Below are positions 34,520-44,454 of a stretch of 64,000 nucleotides of DNA, piece after piece. The DNA is taken from positions 8,122,001-8,186,000 of the forward strand of contig CM070583.1 in NCBI GenBank assembly GCA_036346355.1. Reading direction: 5' to 3'. The stretch is from Rhipidocladum racemiflorum. Taxonomy: Eukaryota > Streptophyta > Magnoliopsida > Poales > Poaceae. Each line of letters begins with the position of its first letter. The first letter of the stretch is position 1. A program made the position numbers and the translations under genes. The notes under the pieces were generated by a model that was not told the origin of the DNA, did no database searches, and worked only from the letters and a program-made list of their open reading frames with translations.

Positions 34520-34999
34520 ATACATCTAGAAAACTAAGTAAGAGTAAACACAATAGCAAAATCCACTGCAAACCAAACCGGCCTTGATTTGATTGAGATA
34601 CAGACCGTCACGGAGATTGGAGAGCTATATGCGTACGTAGAGATAGAACTTCACAAACGTACGTGTCCTCGATCTCTACGTACAGTGTACAGATCTATAG
34701 CTAACTGGATATTTCTTTGTAAGTAAACAAGTACTATTCTTTGTGTCAAAGCAATAAGTATGAATGAAACTGAATGTGTATTGCAGAATTAACAATGCAT
34801 GGCAGCATCATACACAAATTCTCCTTATTTGGACAACAACGATCCTGAGGCTTGTGAATTAAATGACCTCAAAGCTTTTGTCAGAATTGAGGTTCCTTCA
34901 TATAGAGAGTCTTGATAGGGCTACTTCAGGATCTGCTGCACTTGCAAACAAGCCATTCTCAAATGCAGACTCAGTTATCACCATTGGTTCCTCAACTTT
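34520..34999. other. Intergenic, no gene seen
   Basis: Unique-looking sequence with a TACGTAGAGAT/ATCTCTACGTA inverted word pair near 34632-34683 and nothing else recognisable. Confidence 0.4.
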
Positions 35000-35530
35000 G
35001 ATCATCATATGAAAATTTTATAAGAATATTAGTGATACATTAGGATCATCTACAAAAATTTTCAAAATTTTCTAACATGGCTTGAACCATTTTTTATTCG
35101 ATTGAAATTTGCTGGTCACTCTTCAGTAGTACAACCTGAATTTTTGACAATTTCTCAAGATTGATCATCATCTAAAAATTTTATAGGAATATTATGGATG
35201 TGCCAGGACCATCTACAAAAAAGTTTCAAAATTTTCTAATATGGTTGAACCATTTTCTAAAATTCCTCAATATTGATCATCATCTAAAAATTTTATAGGA
35301 ATATTATGGATATGTTAGGACCATCCACAAAAATTTTCAAAAGTTCATAATGTGGTTTGCACCATTTTCCATTTGGTTAAAATTTGCTTGTCAGCCTTTT
35401 ATCAGGACATCAACACTGGTAGATTTTTTAAAAATTCATTGAGTTTGATCATCATCTAAAATTTTTATGAGAATATTAGTGATGTGTCAGGATCCTCAAA
35501 AAATAATTTAAATTTTTTTTACAATCGTTT
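35000..35530. repeat. Four diverged tandem units of a 110-170 bp AT-rich repeat
   Basis: Units begin with TTGATCATCATCTAAAAATT near 35000, 35163, 35273 and 35444. They share TTATAGGAATATTATGGAT, GGACCATCTACAAAAA and GAACCATTTT. Non-coding. The following 35560-35720 has the AAATTTTGG/GAAATCTCGG word type seen at 22160-22325 and 57480-57690. Confidence 0.7.
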
Positions 35531-36590
35531 GAACTATTTTTCATTTAGTTAAATTTTACAAAAATTTTGGCAATTCCGGACAAAATTTTGGTTTTTTGGA
35601 CAAAATTTCAGAAATCTCGGTACAAAAAAATTTGGATTTGAATTTTATTTTTTGAATTTAATTCAAATTTCATTCAAAATAATAAGATTTTACTAAAATT
35701 TTAAATTTTAGAGAATGACAAGATGTAAACCAAAAACGAAATTTAGAACCTTGCTAGGCCCAAAGGAGATGCTTAAGCTTAATTCCATAAAACTTTCAGA
35801 GCAAGATCAAGCTTGTGGAATTTTATAAAAATCTAACAGCTAGTGTTACTGTCCTCTTTAATTTTTGCTGTTTTTGATTTTCTAGAACATTAAATAGTTT
35901 CAAAAATTCCTGAAACTTTCTAGATATGCTTTGGGGATCACTTAGGATTCAACTAAATTTTCTCCAAATTTTGTGTTTGTTTGAATTTGAAGCTTAAATT
36001 CAGCATCCTTAACTTGGACATTAAAAGCTTCTTTCTTTAGAGTAGAAATTATAGAAAATCCAGAAAATGGCAAAAATTCAAATAGGGTATAAAATTCTGA
36101 GTACATCTTTGTATTTATTTTATTTTTATATTTTGGTATGTTACATTGCCAGGGTTCAAAGGAATTGGTTGCGACATTTGCTTTGTTGGTGTTCAGTTAT
36201 TCTTAGTTTTCTTCTTTTAGTTCCGGGAGTCTGTCGCGCCATACTATCCACATGGACATGTTGTTACAAAGAAGCTAACTGTGTACCTTGATATTATGAC
36301 ATAGTTGTCTTTGATATACAACTCTACTTTCTGTAATTAAAATATAATAATATTTTTTATATAACTCTAATATCTATATATAATTAATTTGTATGTTATG
36401 ATATTTTTCTTTCGATTAATGTGAGAATTTCTAAAAAAAATTATTTTTAAGGATTATTGTAAAATTTTCTTACTCTCAAAACATAGTAGGTGCCTTGAAT
36501 TTCAAGGGAGTATAATTTGATTCCAGTAGGAATCCAGGGAAATTACGGTGTTCCGAATGGACTAGGCCTAGCCCATCAAGCTAGTCAGGC
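35531..36590. other. AT-rich intergenic, no gene
   Basis: Repeat-derived sequence. The ORF at 36067-36291 is short, hydrophobic and without a recognisable family. Confidence 0.4.
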
Positions 36591-36599
36591 CTTATTGGG

Positions 36600-37090
36600 C
36601 TAACCTGACGAATGGAGATTTTGGGCTCAAATTAGGACCCCCTTGGCTCGATCGCCTCCACCATCGTGCTCGTCTGCCGGTTCGCGCCGCGGAGGCGCGC
36701 GTGCCCCGCAGGCGGCGGCGTCTGCGACGGCGACTGCAGGGCCAGCCTCGATTCCCATGCTCGCCAGCGGACATGTGAGCATCTTCCACCTCTGCCTTCC
36801 TTTCCTTCCCCCCAGCATCTCGCTCACCTCTGTTGGGTGCAAACTGTTCATATCTCATACTCGTTTCTCTCTTCTGATTGATCCCCAGCTGCTAATCTCC
36901 CAAATGTGGCATCTCGCTGTTGGATCCCAGCAGCAATGTGGGACGGGCGCTGCTCCCTGCCACTCCAAGAAGAATTCTTCGCGCAAACCCTAGAGCACGG
37001 CCGCGGCGCATGTTAGGCGGTGAATTCAGCTCGCATCGAACTATGTGCAGCAGATTGGGGAGGAGCGTTCTCAGTAGCTAGTATTACCAA
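36600..37090 (+). other. GC-rich island, possible decayed first exon
   Basis: A sharp rise in GC from 36640 with an open frame (MARSPPPSCSSAGSRRGGA...) reaches a donor-like CGGACAT|GTGAGC at about 36773. A further donor-like CCAAG|GTACATCC lies at 37090. Without a recognisable domain I do not call a gene. An F-box relic lies ~1.8 kb downstream on the same strand and could be its remains. Confidence 0.3.
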
Positions 37091-38509
37091 GGTACATCCC
37101 ATTATGCGATCCTTCAGTAGTTTTTCCTGATTCTTAGTATGCCGATGGGAGTGTAGAAATTCAAGCGGCGCTGTTGCTATCTCTGGCTCTAGGGTCTGAT
37201 GACACAGTCAAAGATGGATTCCGGGTTGTGAAAGGAAATTAGGCAGTTTGATGTCCTGACTGTCGCTGCCATAAGCAGGAGAAAATATACAGACTTGGGA
37301 GTTTCGTTCCTCATTTCTGAGATAATTTGGAGCCGCAGGAATCTGCCTTTCATGAGCATGTCGACACCAAAGACTTTATGCTAATATTAATAATTGTTGG
37401 GATACCAGTTGCTTAGTGTTCGATTAACGTCTGTGTGTGCGCGCACGTGTGCATGCGTGTGTGTGTGTGTGTTTTATCTCATTCGGTTAGAACTTTCTTC
37501 GTATGACTAGGGACTTCGGTGAGCTTGTTTTATAAGAAATTTGGCGAGACAATTACATGCCATTGGTGAAATGGAAATTCTAAAATGCCTCCGAAGGTCA
37601 TATAATTGGTTTTGTGCCATTGGAGAACAGGATTTCTTCCCAAAATACCACCATTGCATTTTCAAAAGGTTTGGAGCTATAGTCGTAACTTTACCAGACT
37701 TAGAAGCTTAGAACTTTATAAACTAGTTCTTTTATATATAAAAATAATCCCTAGCATTGCTATAAACGCAATTCCTCCTGATATTTTCCCCTAATGATTC
37801 CCAAATTAAACATTCATTGGAAAGGAAAAATATATTCAAGGCAACATTAGCTACAGGACATCCTAAATTCGTGGTATTTGCTCCAGGACACTCCAATTTC
37901 GCGCATTTGCCGAAGGACATTGTACTTTCGTGGTTATTTTCCAGAACACACTCCGGCCAATATAATATCATTTCTGGGCTAAACGGAGAGAAAAGAATTT
38001 CAAAATGCATTCCGTGCCCCTGCCCAAAGCCGTGCAGCCGCTGCTAGGGCATAGTACCGAGTGAGAGAAGAGCAGACTGAGGGGGATGAGCACGAGCATG
38101 GTGGATGTGGGTGTGGTTGTGATATGGTTCGACCAAGCCAACTACGAATGGGTACAGTGTGCCTCCATGCTCCCATGTAGATCGACTAATGCTAGCGAGG
38201 GTGATTGCAAGGGTGTTGTCCGACATCACATGGATGAGTGGACAGCGACCCTGAGCAATTTCACGTGTCAACCACCACCACCCCATACACTATGAATGGA
38301 TACCTTGTTCTGGCATTTACTTGTTAATATCCGGAATTCTAGCACTGTCATGGATATATATAGGTACATAATCGCAGGAAAACAAACACAAACAATGAAG
38401 CAAGAAGGAAAACACATCTGGTGGTGCGACAAGCTTGAAGACTCCTACCACTATGGCATGGTGTTAAATACACAGGTCATTTTAGGGAAGTAGTATATTA
38501 ATAGATCGA
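37091..38509. other. No gene recognised; short (GT)n at about 37434-37473
   Basis: Sequence without domain-bearing ORFs. A GTGTGTGCGCGCACGTGTGCATGCGTGTGTG microsatellite-like run is the only notable feature, described here only as interrupted (GT)n. Confidence 0.4.
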
Positions 38510-38710
38510 AAATTAATGTCCAGTTGCTTCTAAATAAACAAGCACCAGCATCACCATGAAGGATTTTAGGATCCTACTTTGTTGCACCACCCATATGCTT
38601 GCCAAAAGTTTCAAGGAAAGGAACATACGTGAGCTACAGAACATTTCATGCCTTCCATGATTTATTTGCTTGGATATGAGTATCTGTAGATGAATTCCAA
38701 ACCACATAAA
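38510..38710 (-). repeat. Copy 1 of a dispersed repeat shared with 46010-46260
   Basis: CACCCATATGC...CCAAAAG(T/C)TTCAAGGAAAGG and CATGATTTATT(T/G)GCTTG(G/T)A occur in the same order and spacing in both places. On the minus strand both read CLSLKLL-like then FMV-L-VYL, so they could derive from one decayed coding sequence. I do not recognise the family. Confidence 0.55.
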
Positions 38711-38894
38711 TAATATCCCTATGAACTTACTTTCTTTTCTGGTAAAGTGTAGGATACATTATTAAAAGATTCATCTTGTATTATTCAGATTTTCTGTTGT
38801 CGGAAGAATTAATGGTATAATTCTTCATTTTGGTACTAATGCACATCGTCAGAACTACGGAAAATTTTTAGTGGAGTAGCAGCCTATGGTTCAT

Positions 38895-39010
38895 TTTAGA
38901 ATTTAAAAATCATTGATTACTCTCTTTTAAATGATTTTCTGATGCATACTCCTAGCTTGGTCTCGTTGTGCTTTGATAGTCCTCGATGCAGCAATGTTTC
39001 ATTCATAAAA
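38895..39010 (+). pseudogene. Relic of an F-box/LRR gene exon
   Basis: The stretch aligns by eye with exon 1 of the F-box gene at 47930-49553 (48498-48612). Shared words include ATCATTGA-T-CTCTCTTTT and ACTCCTAG-TT-GTCTCGTTGTGC. The frame reads TPSLVSLCFDSPRCSNVSF against TPSLVSLCIEDRRYNDPSF. Nothing else of the gene survives as an open frame. Confidence 0.65.
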
Positions 39011-39387
39011 TATTTCCTAACAACTGCACCGTCATCTATATTATCTTTCAAATGTCAAAGCATACAGTTGTGAGCTCCTGTGAGAGAGGTATCTATGTAT
39101 ATATGTGTGCTTTTTATCTTGTTTTACTGTTTTTTTCTTGTTGGCTCTTTGTTAGTTTTGTTGTGTGATGCACATAATCATTTGTACTTGGCTATTATAG
39201 TAGTATTATATGTTGCCCGATATCTGATGTTTTCATATGATCATATATTAAGCAAATTTAGTGTTGCCTTATTTAAGATGAAAATGAACAATTTTTTTTA
39301 AGAATGGTGTTTATTTGAAGAGTACACCTGCATGATAAAATGAATAGTGGGCATAAGCGGAAATATAATGATACAATTGTCATGTGG

Positions 39388-40640
39388 GGTGTCACGTGAT
39401 GGAATTATTTTTCAAGCGCTACTGTAACCGCGTGGTACTGTTCAACAGTACCGGTCCACACGCATTAGGAAGATTTATTATTTAGGAATCTATCTATTAG
39501 GTGTTTGCACTGTTATTATGTCGTCGCCTAGTCGCCAACTAGGCGTCCAGGCGGCCGGAGGGGGGGCACCATGGCCCGACGCCTCGCCTGGAGGGAGCCA
39601 GGTGGCCGCCTGGACGTCCAGGCGTTGTGGCAGTGGTGACCAGGCGTCCGGCCAGGCGATGTGGCGGCGGACTGGCTGGAGGCCAGTGCTTTTGAGGCAT
39701 GGAGCTGCGACCAACCGGCGACCCTAGATCTCCGCCGCGGCGCCGCCAACAGTTGTGCCTCCCCCTCTGCCTACCCATCTGGCTCTCTCCCTCCTCCGCC
39801 TCCCTGTTGCTTGATGCTGCTGTAGGCAGAGGAGGAAGAGGGGGAGGCTTGATGCTGTAGGCGGAGGAGGAAGAGAGGGAGGTCGGGGACGTTTGATGCT
39901 GGCGGAGGAGGAAGAGGGGGAGCCGGGGACGCTTGATGCTGGCGGAGGAGGGGGATGCTGGGTGGGCTACCGGCGGCCAAGGCCCGAGCAAGGAGGAGGA
40001 GGAGGCAGCGAGGATCTGGTGCCCTGGAGGGAGGAGGAGGCGAGGAGGAAGCCGACTCTCGACTCCCGAGCGAGAGCGAGTGGTGTGAGGATCTTCTGTG
40101 CTGCTGTGGTTTTATAGATATAAGGATCTTCTGTGGTTGCTGATTCAGGATATTAGTATATTAATATATTTGTTGTTGCATTTCGTTTGGTCGCCTAACT
40201 GTCGCCTAGGCGCCTATACGTCCAGGCGCCCCGAAGGCGACTCGCCTTGCCGGGGTGCCATGATAACCATGGGTGTTTGGTATCTTATCGACTACTTAGG
40301 CAAGTTATTATTATATTGAATTGTTTGAGATAGGTTTCTTTAGAGATTATTTCTTAGGGGTCAAGTCAAGTTGTCCCTATAAAAGGGATAGTATGTGTCC
40401 ATTATCAATTAAGCAATGAAGATGAATTAATCTAGTCTATCTTCCAAGGTTCTTCACTCTTGTCTATAGTCTAATCTCTCATCTCTGTAAGGTTCATTAC
40501 ATGGGGTATACCTTGTCAGCGTCGTTGTAGAACTTAAACGGCGCACAAGCTCAGGCCGGCACAGCATAGGGCTAGCGGTCTCATTATCTTGCCCATCGAG
40601 TTAGGAGTCTAAGCATTCATAATAGATGAGGAGATCAATT
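39388..40640 (+). mobile_element. Possible solo LTR (copia-like), interrupted by a hAT element
   Basis: Once the hAT insertion (39508-40271) is set aside, the two sides read as one sequence. It has a TATA box (CCCTATAAAAGGGATAG at 40376-40390) and a U5-like part (CAATGAAGATGAATTAATCTA). No primer-binding site or coding region adjoins it. Boundaries are guesses. Confidence 0.3.
39508..40271. mobile_element. Non-autonomous hAT-type element with 8-bp target duplication
   Basis: The 8-bp duplication GGTGTTTG flanks it (39500-39507 and 40272-40279). Imperfect terminal inverted repeats are CACTGTTATTATGTCGTCGCC-like, given here as CACTGTTATTATGTC against CATGGTTATCATGGC. The interior is GC-rich, with CGCCTAGGCG words near both ends. 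Four repeats of GCGGAGGAGGAAGAGGGGGA and CTTGATGCTG at 39820-39955 resemble captured exon sequence. There is no transposase. Confidence 0.75.
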
Positions 40641-40718
40641 AGTTAAAAGAGTTGTGATAGAGTTGTCCCATATCATGTGCCTACCTTTCACTGTCTCCTT
40701 CCCCTTCTTCTACCGAAG

Positions 40719-40720
<2 letters not shown>

Positions 40721-40754
<34 letters not shown>
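40721..40754. repeat. (CT)17 microsatellite
   Basis: An uninterrupted CT dinucleotide run. A second microsatellite cluster, (AT)n then (AC)n, lies at 40868-40895. Confidence 0.95.
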
Positions 40755-40758
<4 letters not shown>

Positions 40759-41022
40759 GCACAGCGGCCACAAGGTCTAGGGCCTAAACCACAGGTGAAT
40801 CACATCTACGCATTACGTTCTGGTACAGAACGTGACACTAATATGCTTGAAGAACTCACACCAACATATATATATATATAGACACACACACACGTATATG
40901 TATACATATACATATATCTCCCATGCATGAAGTATCAAAGTGAAACCAAAATGATGCACTTGAGGCTCCTTTTCATTCTGTGAGCATGACCTCCACAGCA
41001 ATTTTTCCATGGATTGGCCTGA

Positions 41023-42090
41023 CTAAAACAAGAACGCGGCACATCCATTTGACAAACCAAATAGCCAGTCGTGCCCATCCCAGAGCACCTCTACTGGAAG
41101 CCCATCAACATAGATCATCTGGTTTCCTTTGAACTTCCATGCAGGTCTCTTCACCTACAGAACTCTCTTCTTGCTAATCCTGATTTCTAGGCTTGGATCC
41201 TTCAACCCTGATGTGTCGCACTCTGGTGATATGATGAAGCTGACTAGAGATGGCAACGGGGACCCGAAACCCGGTGGGTATTTACTCCATTAGGGGACAG
41301 GTATGAATATGAACCATTTTTCATACCCGTGGGTCTATTAACAGGCAAAAGTTACTACCCAACGGGTACATGTCCGTTCTGCTATTTACCCGTACCTGTT
41401 CACCCGTGGGTCTGGCCCACTAGCGATCTGGCCTAACTACCCAAGGCCCAACTGTGCAGCTTAGCTGGTCAGCACATCAAAATCTCTAAACCTTAACTGC
41501 TTAATAAGATATGTTTCCCAAGGGCCAATTGTGCACTCTAGTATAATGTTTAATTTTTAATACGGATATCCATTGCATTTTCATTGAATTGCCTTATAAG
41601 ATCATTGCGACTGCAGGGCATCTGTCCATAGTCTTGGTCGCTGCGTTACGCCGGTCCCGTTCGCACTTGCAGACGTGTACATGTAAATTTTGTACCCGCA
41701 TGTGGTTATGGGTATTATAGCGGGTGAATTTTACTAACACGAGTACGGGTACGGGGTGGTGATATCCGCCGGGTACAGACCTGTTGCCATCTCTAAAGCT
41801 GACCAATGTCCAAAAACCGAGCCTTTGCTAAATACATGTTCTTCCCATAAATGTGCTCCTTCCTGGCTATCATGACTGCATTAGGAGGTAAAGCACCCAA
41901 AGAAACCCTGTGACCCCCCTCCTTGTGCATGCCGCCAAGCACAAGTTCAGCTTCAAGGTCGAAGACTACAGCAACATAGAAACCTTCGAGGGGTTCTGGC
42001 CTAGCTGCAAACTTCGTGGAGGATAGGTCCTAGACGATTTCCAGAGAGCCCCCATCTACCTCCACGGCCTTGGAGCCTTTCCTCTTAGAT
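41023..42090 (-). pseudogene. DUF868 family protein pseudogene, split by a hAT insertion
   Basis: On the minus strand pieces of the plant-specific DUF868 family appear in order. They are KSKRKGSKAVEVDGG, DLSSTKFAARPEPLEGFYVA with VVFDLEAELVLGGMHKEG, and ARKEHIYGKNMYLAKARFLD with IGQLHH. After the insertion come ECDTSGLKDPSLEIRISKK, then AWKFKGNQMIYVDGLPVEVL with WDGHDWLFG, and a stop at 41023-41025. In-frame stops replace residues at several points (for example before DLSS, after LLMQ and after KKRVL) and a frameshift follows HHI. The N-terminal third is missing. The family's function is unknown. A 551-bp hAT element sits between the IGQLHH and ECDTSG parts. Confidence 0.85.
41245..41795. mobile_element. 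Non-autonomous hAT element with perfect 8-bp target duplication
   Basis: The target duplication AAGCTGAC is at 41237-41244 and 41796-41803. The terminal inverted repeat is TAGAGATGGCAACGGG on the left, and TAGAGATGGCAACAGG as the reverse complement on the right. Subterminal GGGTA/TACCC words are frequent, and no transposase is present. Removing the element restores continuity of the DUF868 relic. Confidence 0.92.
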
Positions 42091-42825
42091 TTTACTGGTT
42101 ATGTCTTTAGATTTTACTGCCGAACCTCACCGTGGCGTATTATAGCCATGTGATGGATTACTCCAAAGTTACTACCAAATGCACTCCAATTTACTATTCA
42201 TATATATAGATTTTACTGTCATGCCAGAGGGTTCAGCAACCTATGGAGTCTGTGCAGTAGTAAAATCTTACAACACATTTAGTAATTTGATGTTCATTTG
42301 GTAGTAAAATCTAATTCATGTGGCATTTATTGGCGAGGCTTGTATCATTATGTTGCCCTCGTCGTCAGTAAGCTACTGGTGAAAACCGTTCGTGAATCGG
42401 AGCTGTCAATAAAAAGTTATGGCTAAATAAAAAAAAGATTCTAGTATAAACAAGGAAACGTATTTATTAGTTGGTTGGCCATGTAACTGATAGGCTTAGC
42501 GGATTGGGGCAGTTCTGTTGCGTTGAGTACTGGATTACGCGGCTCGGTCGGTCTGCATTAACTGGCTGGGGACTGTAATACGCTATTCTACACGCAACTG
42601 AAGAATAGTGTGTGTGTACTGATTATAAGATACTCCAAAGTGATTTTCATGAAAAATTTCATGAAAGTCCACTCTTTATAGCGCAATTTGTGTATATACT
42701 CCTTTTATATGTAGAAAATGGTATATGCCAAAAATAAAGGGCTCCGATTAATTTTTTTCAACCATGTCGCATTGGAGTATCTTAGAATTAGTATTTAAGT
42801 ATATCGAAAGTGATAAAGAGGTATA
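42091..42825. other. No gene recognised
   Basis: AT-rich intergenic sequence. It has a repeated TTTACTG(G/C)... motif (TAGATTTTACTG three times at 42090-42230) and nothing coding. Confidence 0.4.
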
Positions 42826-43347
42826 GGCCCCGTTCGTGACAGGTTATGGAGTATGTACATCTTCTGCTTAAAAGAAAAGCGGATTGTTTGCCGAAGGGTA
42901 GGATTCTGGACAGCTTTTCCCACAATCAGAATCAGCAAATTACATAAAATTAGAAACTGGCTCAGACCCGATTCTCCTGATGCCACACACGCTGCAGCTC
43001 CCTCCGCCCAAAGCCCCTGTGCGCCCAAGCCGCCCACTACCCCTCGGACGCCGCTCCGTCCGTGCTCCTTCGCCCCTCCACCCACTGCTCTGCCCACATC
43101 GCTTGGCTTCGGCGCCCCTCCGCTGCCGGCCTCAGGCCATCCGCCACCCTCCTGCGCCTCTGCCTGAAGCCGTTCACCACCCTCCCACACCTCTGCCCGA
43201 AGCCATCCTCCGTCGCCGGCCTCATCAACAATTAGGTGTGCCGAGCGACCAAATTCTCCAGCCAACAGATTCTTCAGGCAGCCGCTTCTCCAGACAACTG
43301 GCTATAATCCAAAATCTACACAATCCGAAGCTATCCCGAACAGGGCC
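42826..43347. mobile_element. MITE-like element with GC-rich interior (superfamily uncertain)
   Basis: The ends are GGCCCCGTTCGTGACAGG on the left and, as reverse complement, GGCCCTGTTCGGGATAGC on the right. The flanking trinucleotide ATA is identical on both sides. The interior 42975-43230 is GC-rich with CTGCCTGAAGCC / CTGCCCGAAGCC repeats and multi-frame ORFs, suggesting a captured gene fragment. The TSD length fits Harbinger or CACTA, but ATA is not the usual Harbinger TWA. Confidence 0.6.
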
Positions 43348-44454
43348 ATAACCGTTCATTTAAGTGGTATATTGAAAGGTAGGAGTATGTACTCCCATGA
43401 GTACGGAAAATGCTTCCTATATAGCTTAATTCTAATTGTTATGCCATCCCTTCCATTTTTTTCTTTCTTGTGCGCCATGATTCAGTGGGCTGTCCACCTA
43501 AACAAGATAAGCACAACAAGGATGTTGAATCCGTATGGAATTAACACATGGTGAAGTTTTTTTACAGCACTAGGACATGTAGGTGCCTAGGTGACAGTTA
43601 GATGATGGGATGAATTAATAATTAAATAATATATAGTTTCAAATTAAGAAGTATAGCAGTGCATAGCATTGCAAATTTACCCAAGCGAGCAAGTCCTCGA
43701 GATAACAACTAACATTACCGTAGCTACTAATTCCATAACAACGACATAAGGTATGCTGGATTGCAAGGAGGCTAATTGCGTCCTTCGAATGGTACTTGTG
43801 GTAGTGGAATCGAGCTAGAGAGGATTGGGCAACAAACGGTGGTGGTGGCTAGGGTTTTCTTGCAATCATAGCCCCCCTCCCTCTCTCTCGATTCAAACAT
43901 CTATCTCTGATCTGAGTCTACCGTTAAAGAATTCCTCTCTCCAGTTGTTTGAACAAATGTAGGAAAACAACACCTAGGCACCCATGGTGTCACCTGGGGT
44001 TGCTCGTTGGTAGCCATTTGTCTATGCCAACCAGGCGAGGTGAGGGTCGTCCACTACCTGCCATCAGGATGATTGGATGGCAACTAGGCGACGCTTAAGT
44101 AACACCATGAAAACTATGCACATGGTTAAGATTTTTATTACCACGTCATACCAAATGTCAAGCTTATATGATAAATACCAGGTGTCAAATTCCACGAAAC
44201 CATATTATGAAGGTTATTTGTTGAAGATTCTAGAAACTATCTCATGTGTTTGGGGCCGAGGATGTTGTCAATTAGTGTGAACTATATCTCACTGTTGTAG
44301 TGCCCCCCACGGAAATGTTTCTCCTTTTGTGGGACCCACCAACACCTAAAAGTTAAGCCAGTCCAGCTTTGCTCATATCATCCCCATCTCCTCTTGTTCT
44401 TCCCCATCTTTGACTCTTGTCTAACCAAACCAAACTATTGTGTTTGTCGGCGCC
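43348..44454. other. Upstream region of the KIX gene; no other gene
   Basis: Intergenic sequence. The last 100 bp before the ATG at 44455 is pyrimidine-rich (CATCCCCATCTCCTCTTG), which is typical of a grass 5' untranslated leader. No clear TATA box was found. Confidence 0.4.

Noticed and set aside
36643..36993. ORF of 116 residues in a GC island as a complete gene
   Set aside because: No domain, and the frame is interrupted by donor-like sites; kept only as a possible decayed exon.
39490..40143. Multiple ORFs rich in Pro/Ser/Arg
   Set aside because: They lie within the GC-rich repeated interior of a hAT element and overlap in opposite frames.
42795..43351. Overlapping ORFs of 95-156 residues
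   Set aside because: They cross the ends of a MITE-like element and are open on both strands because of GC-rich repeats.
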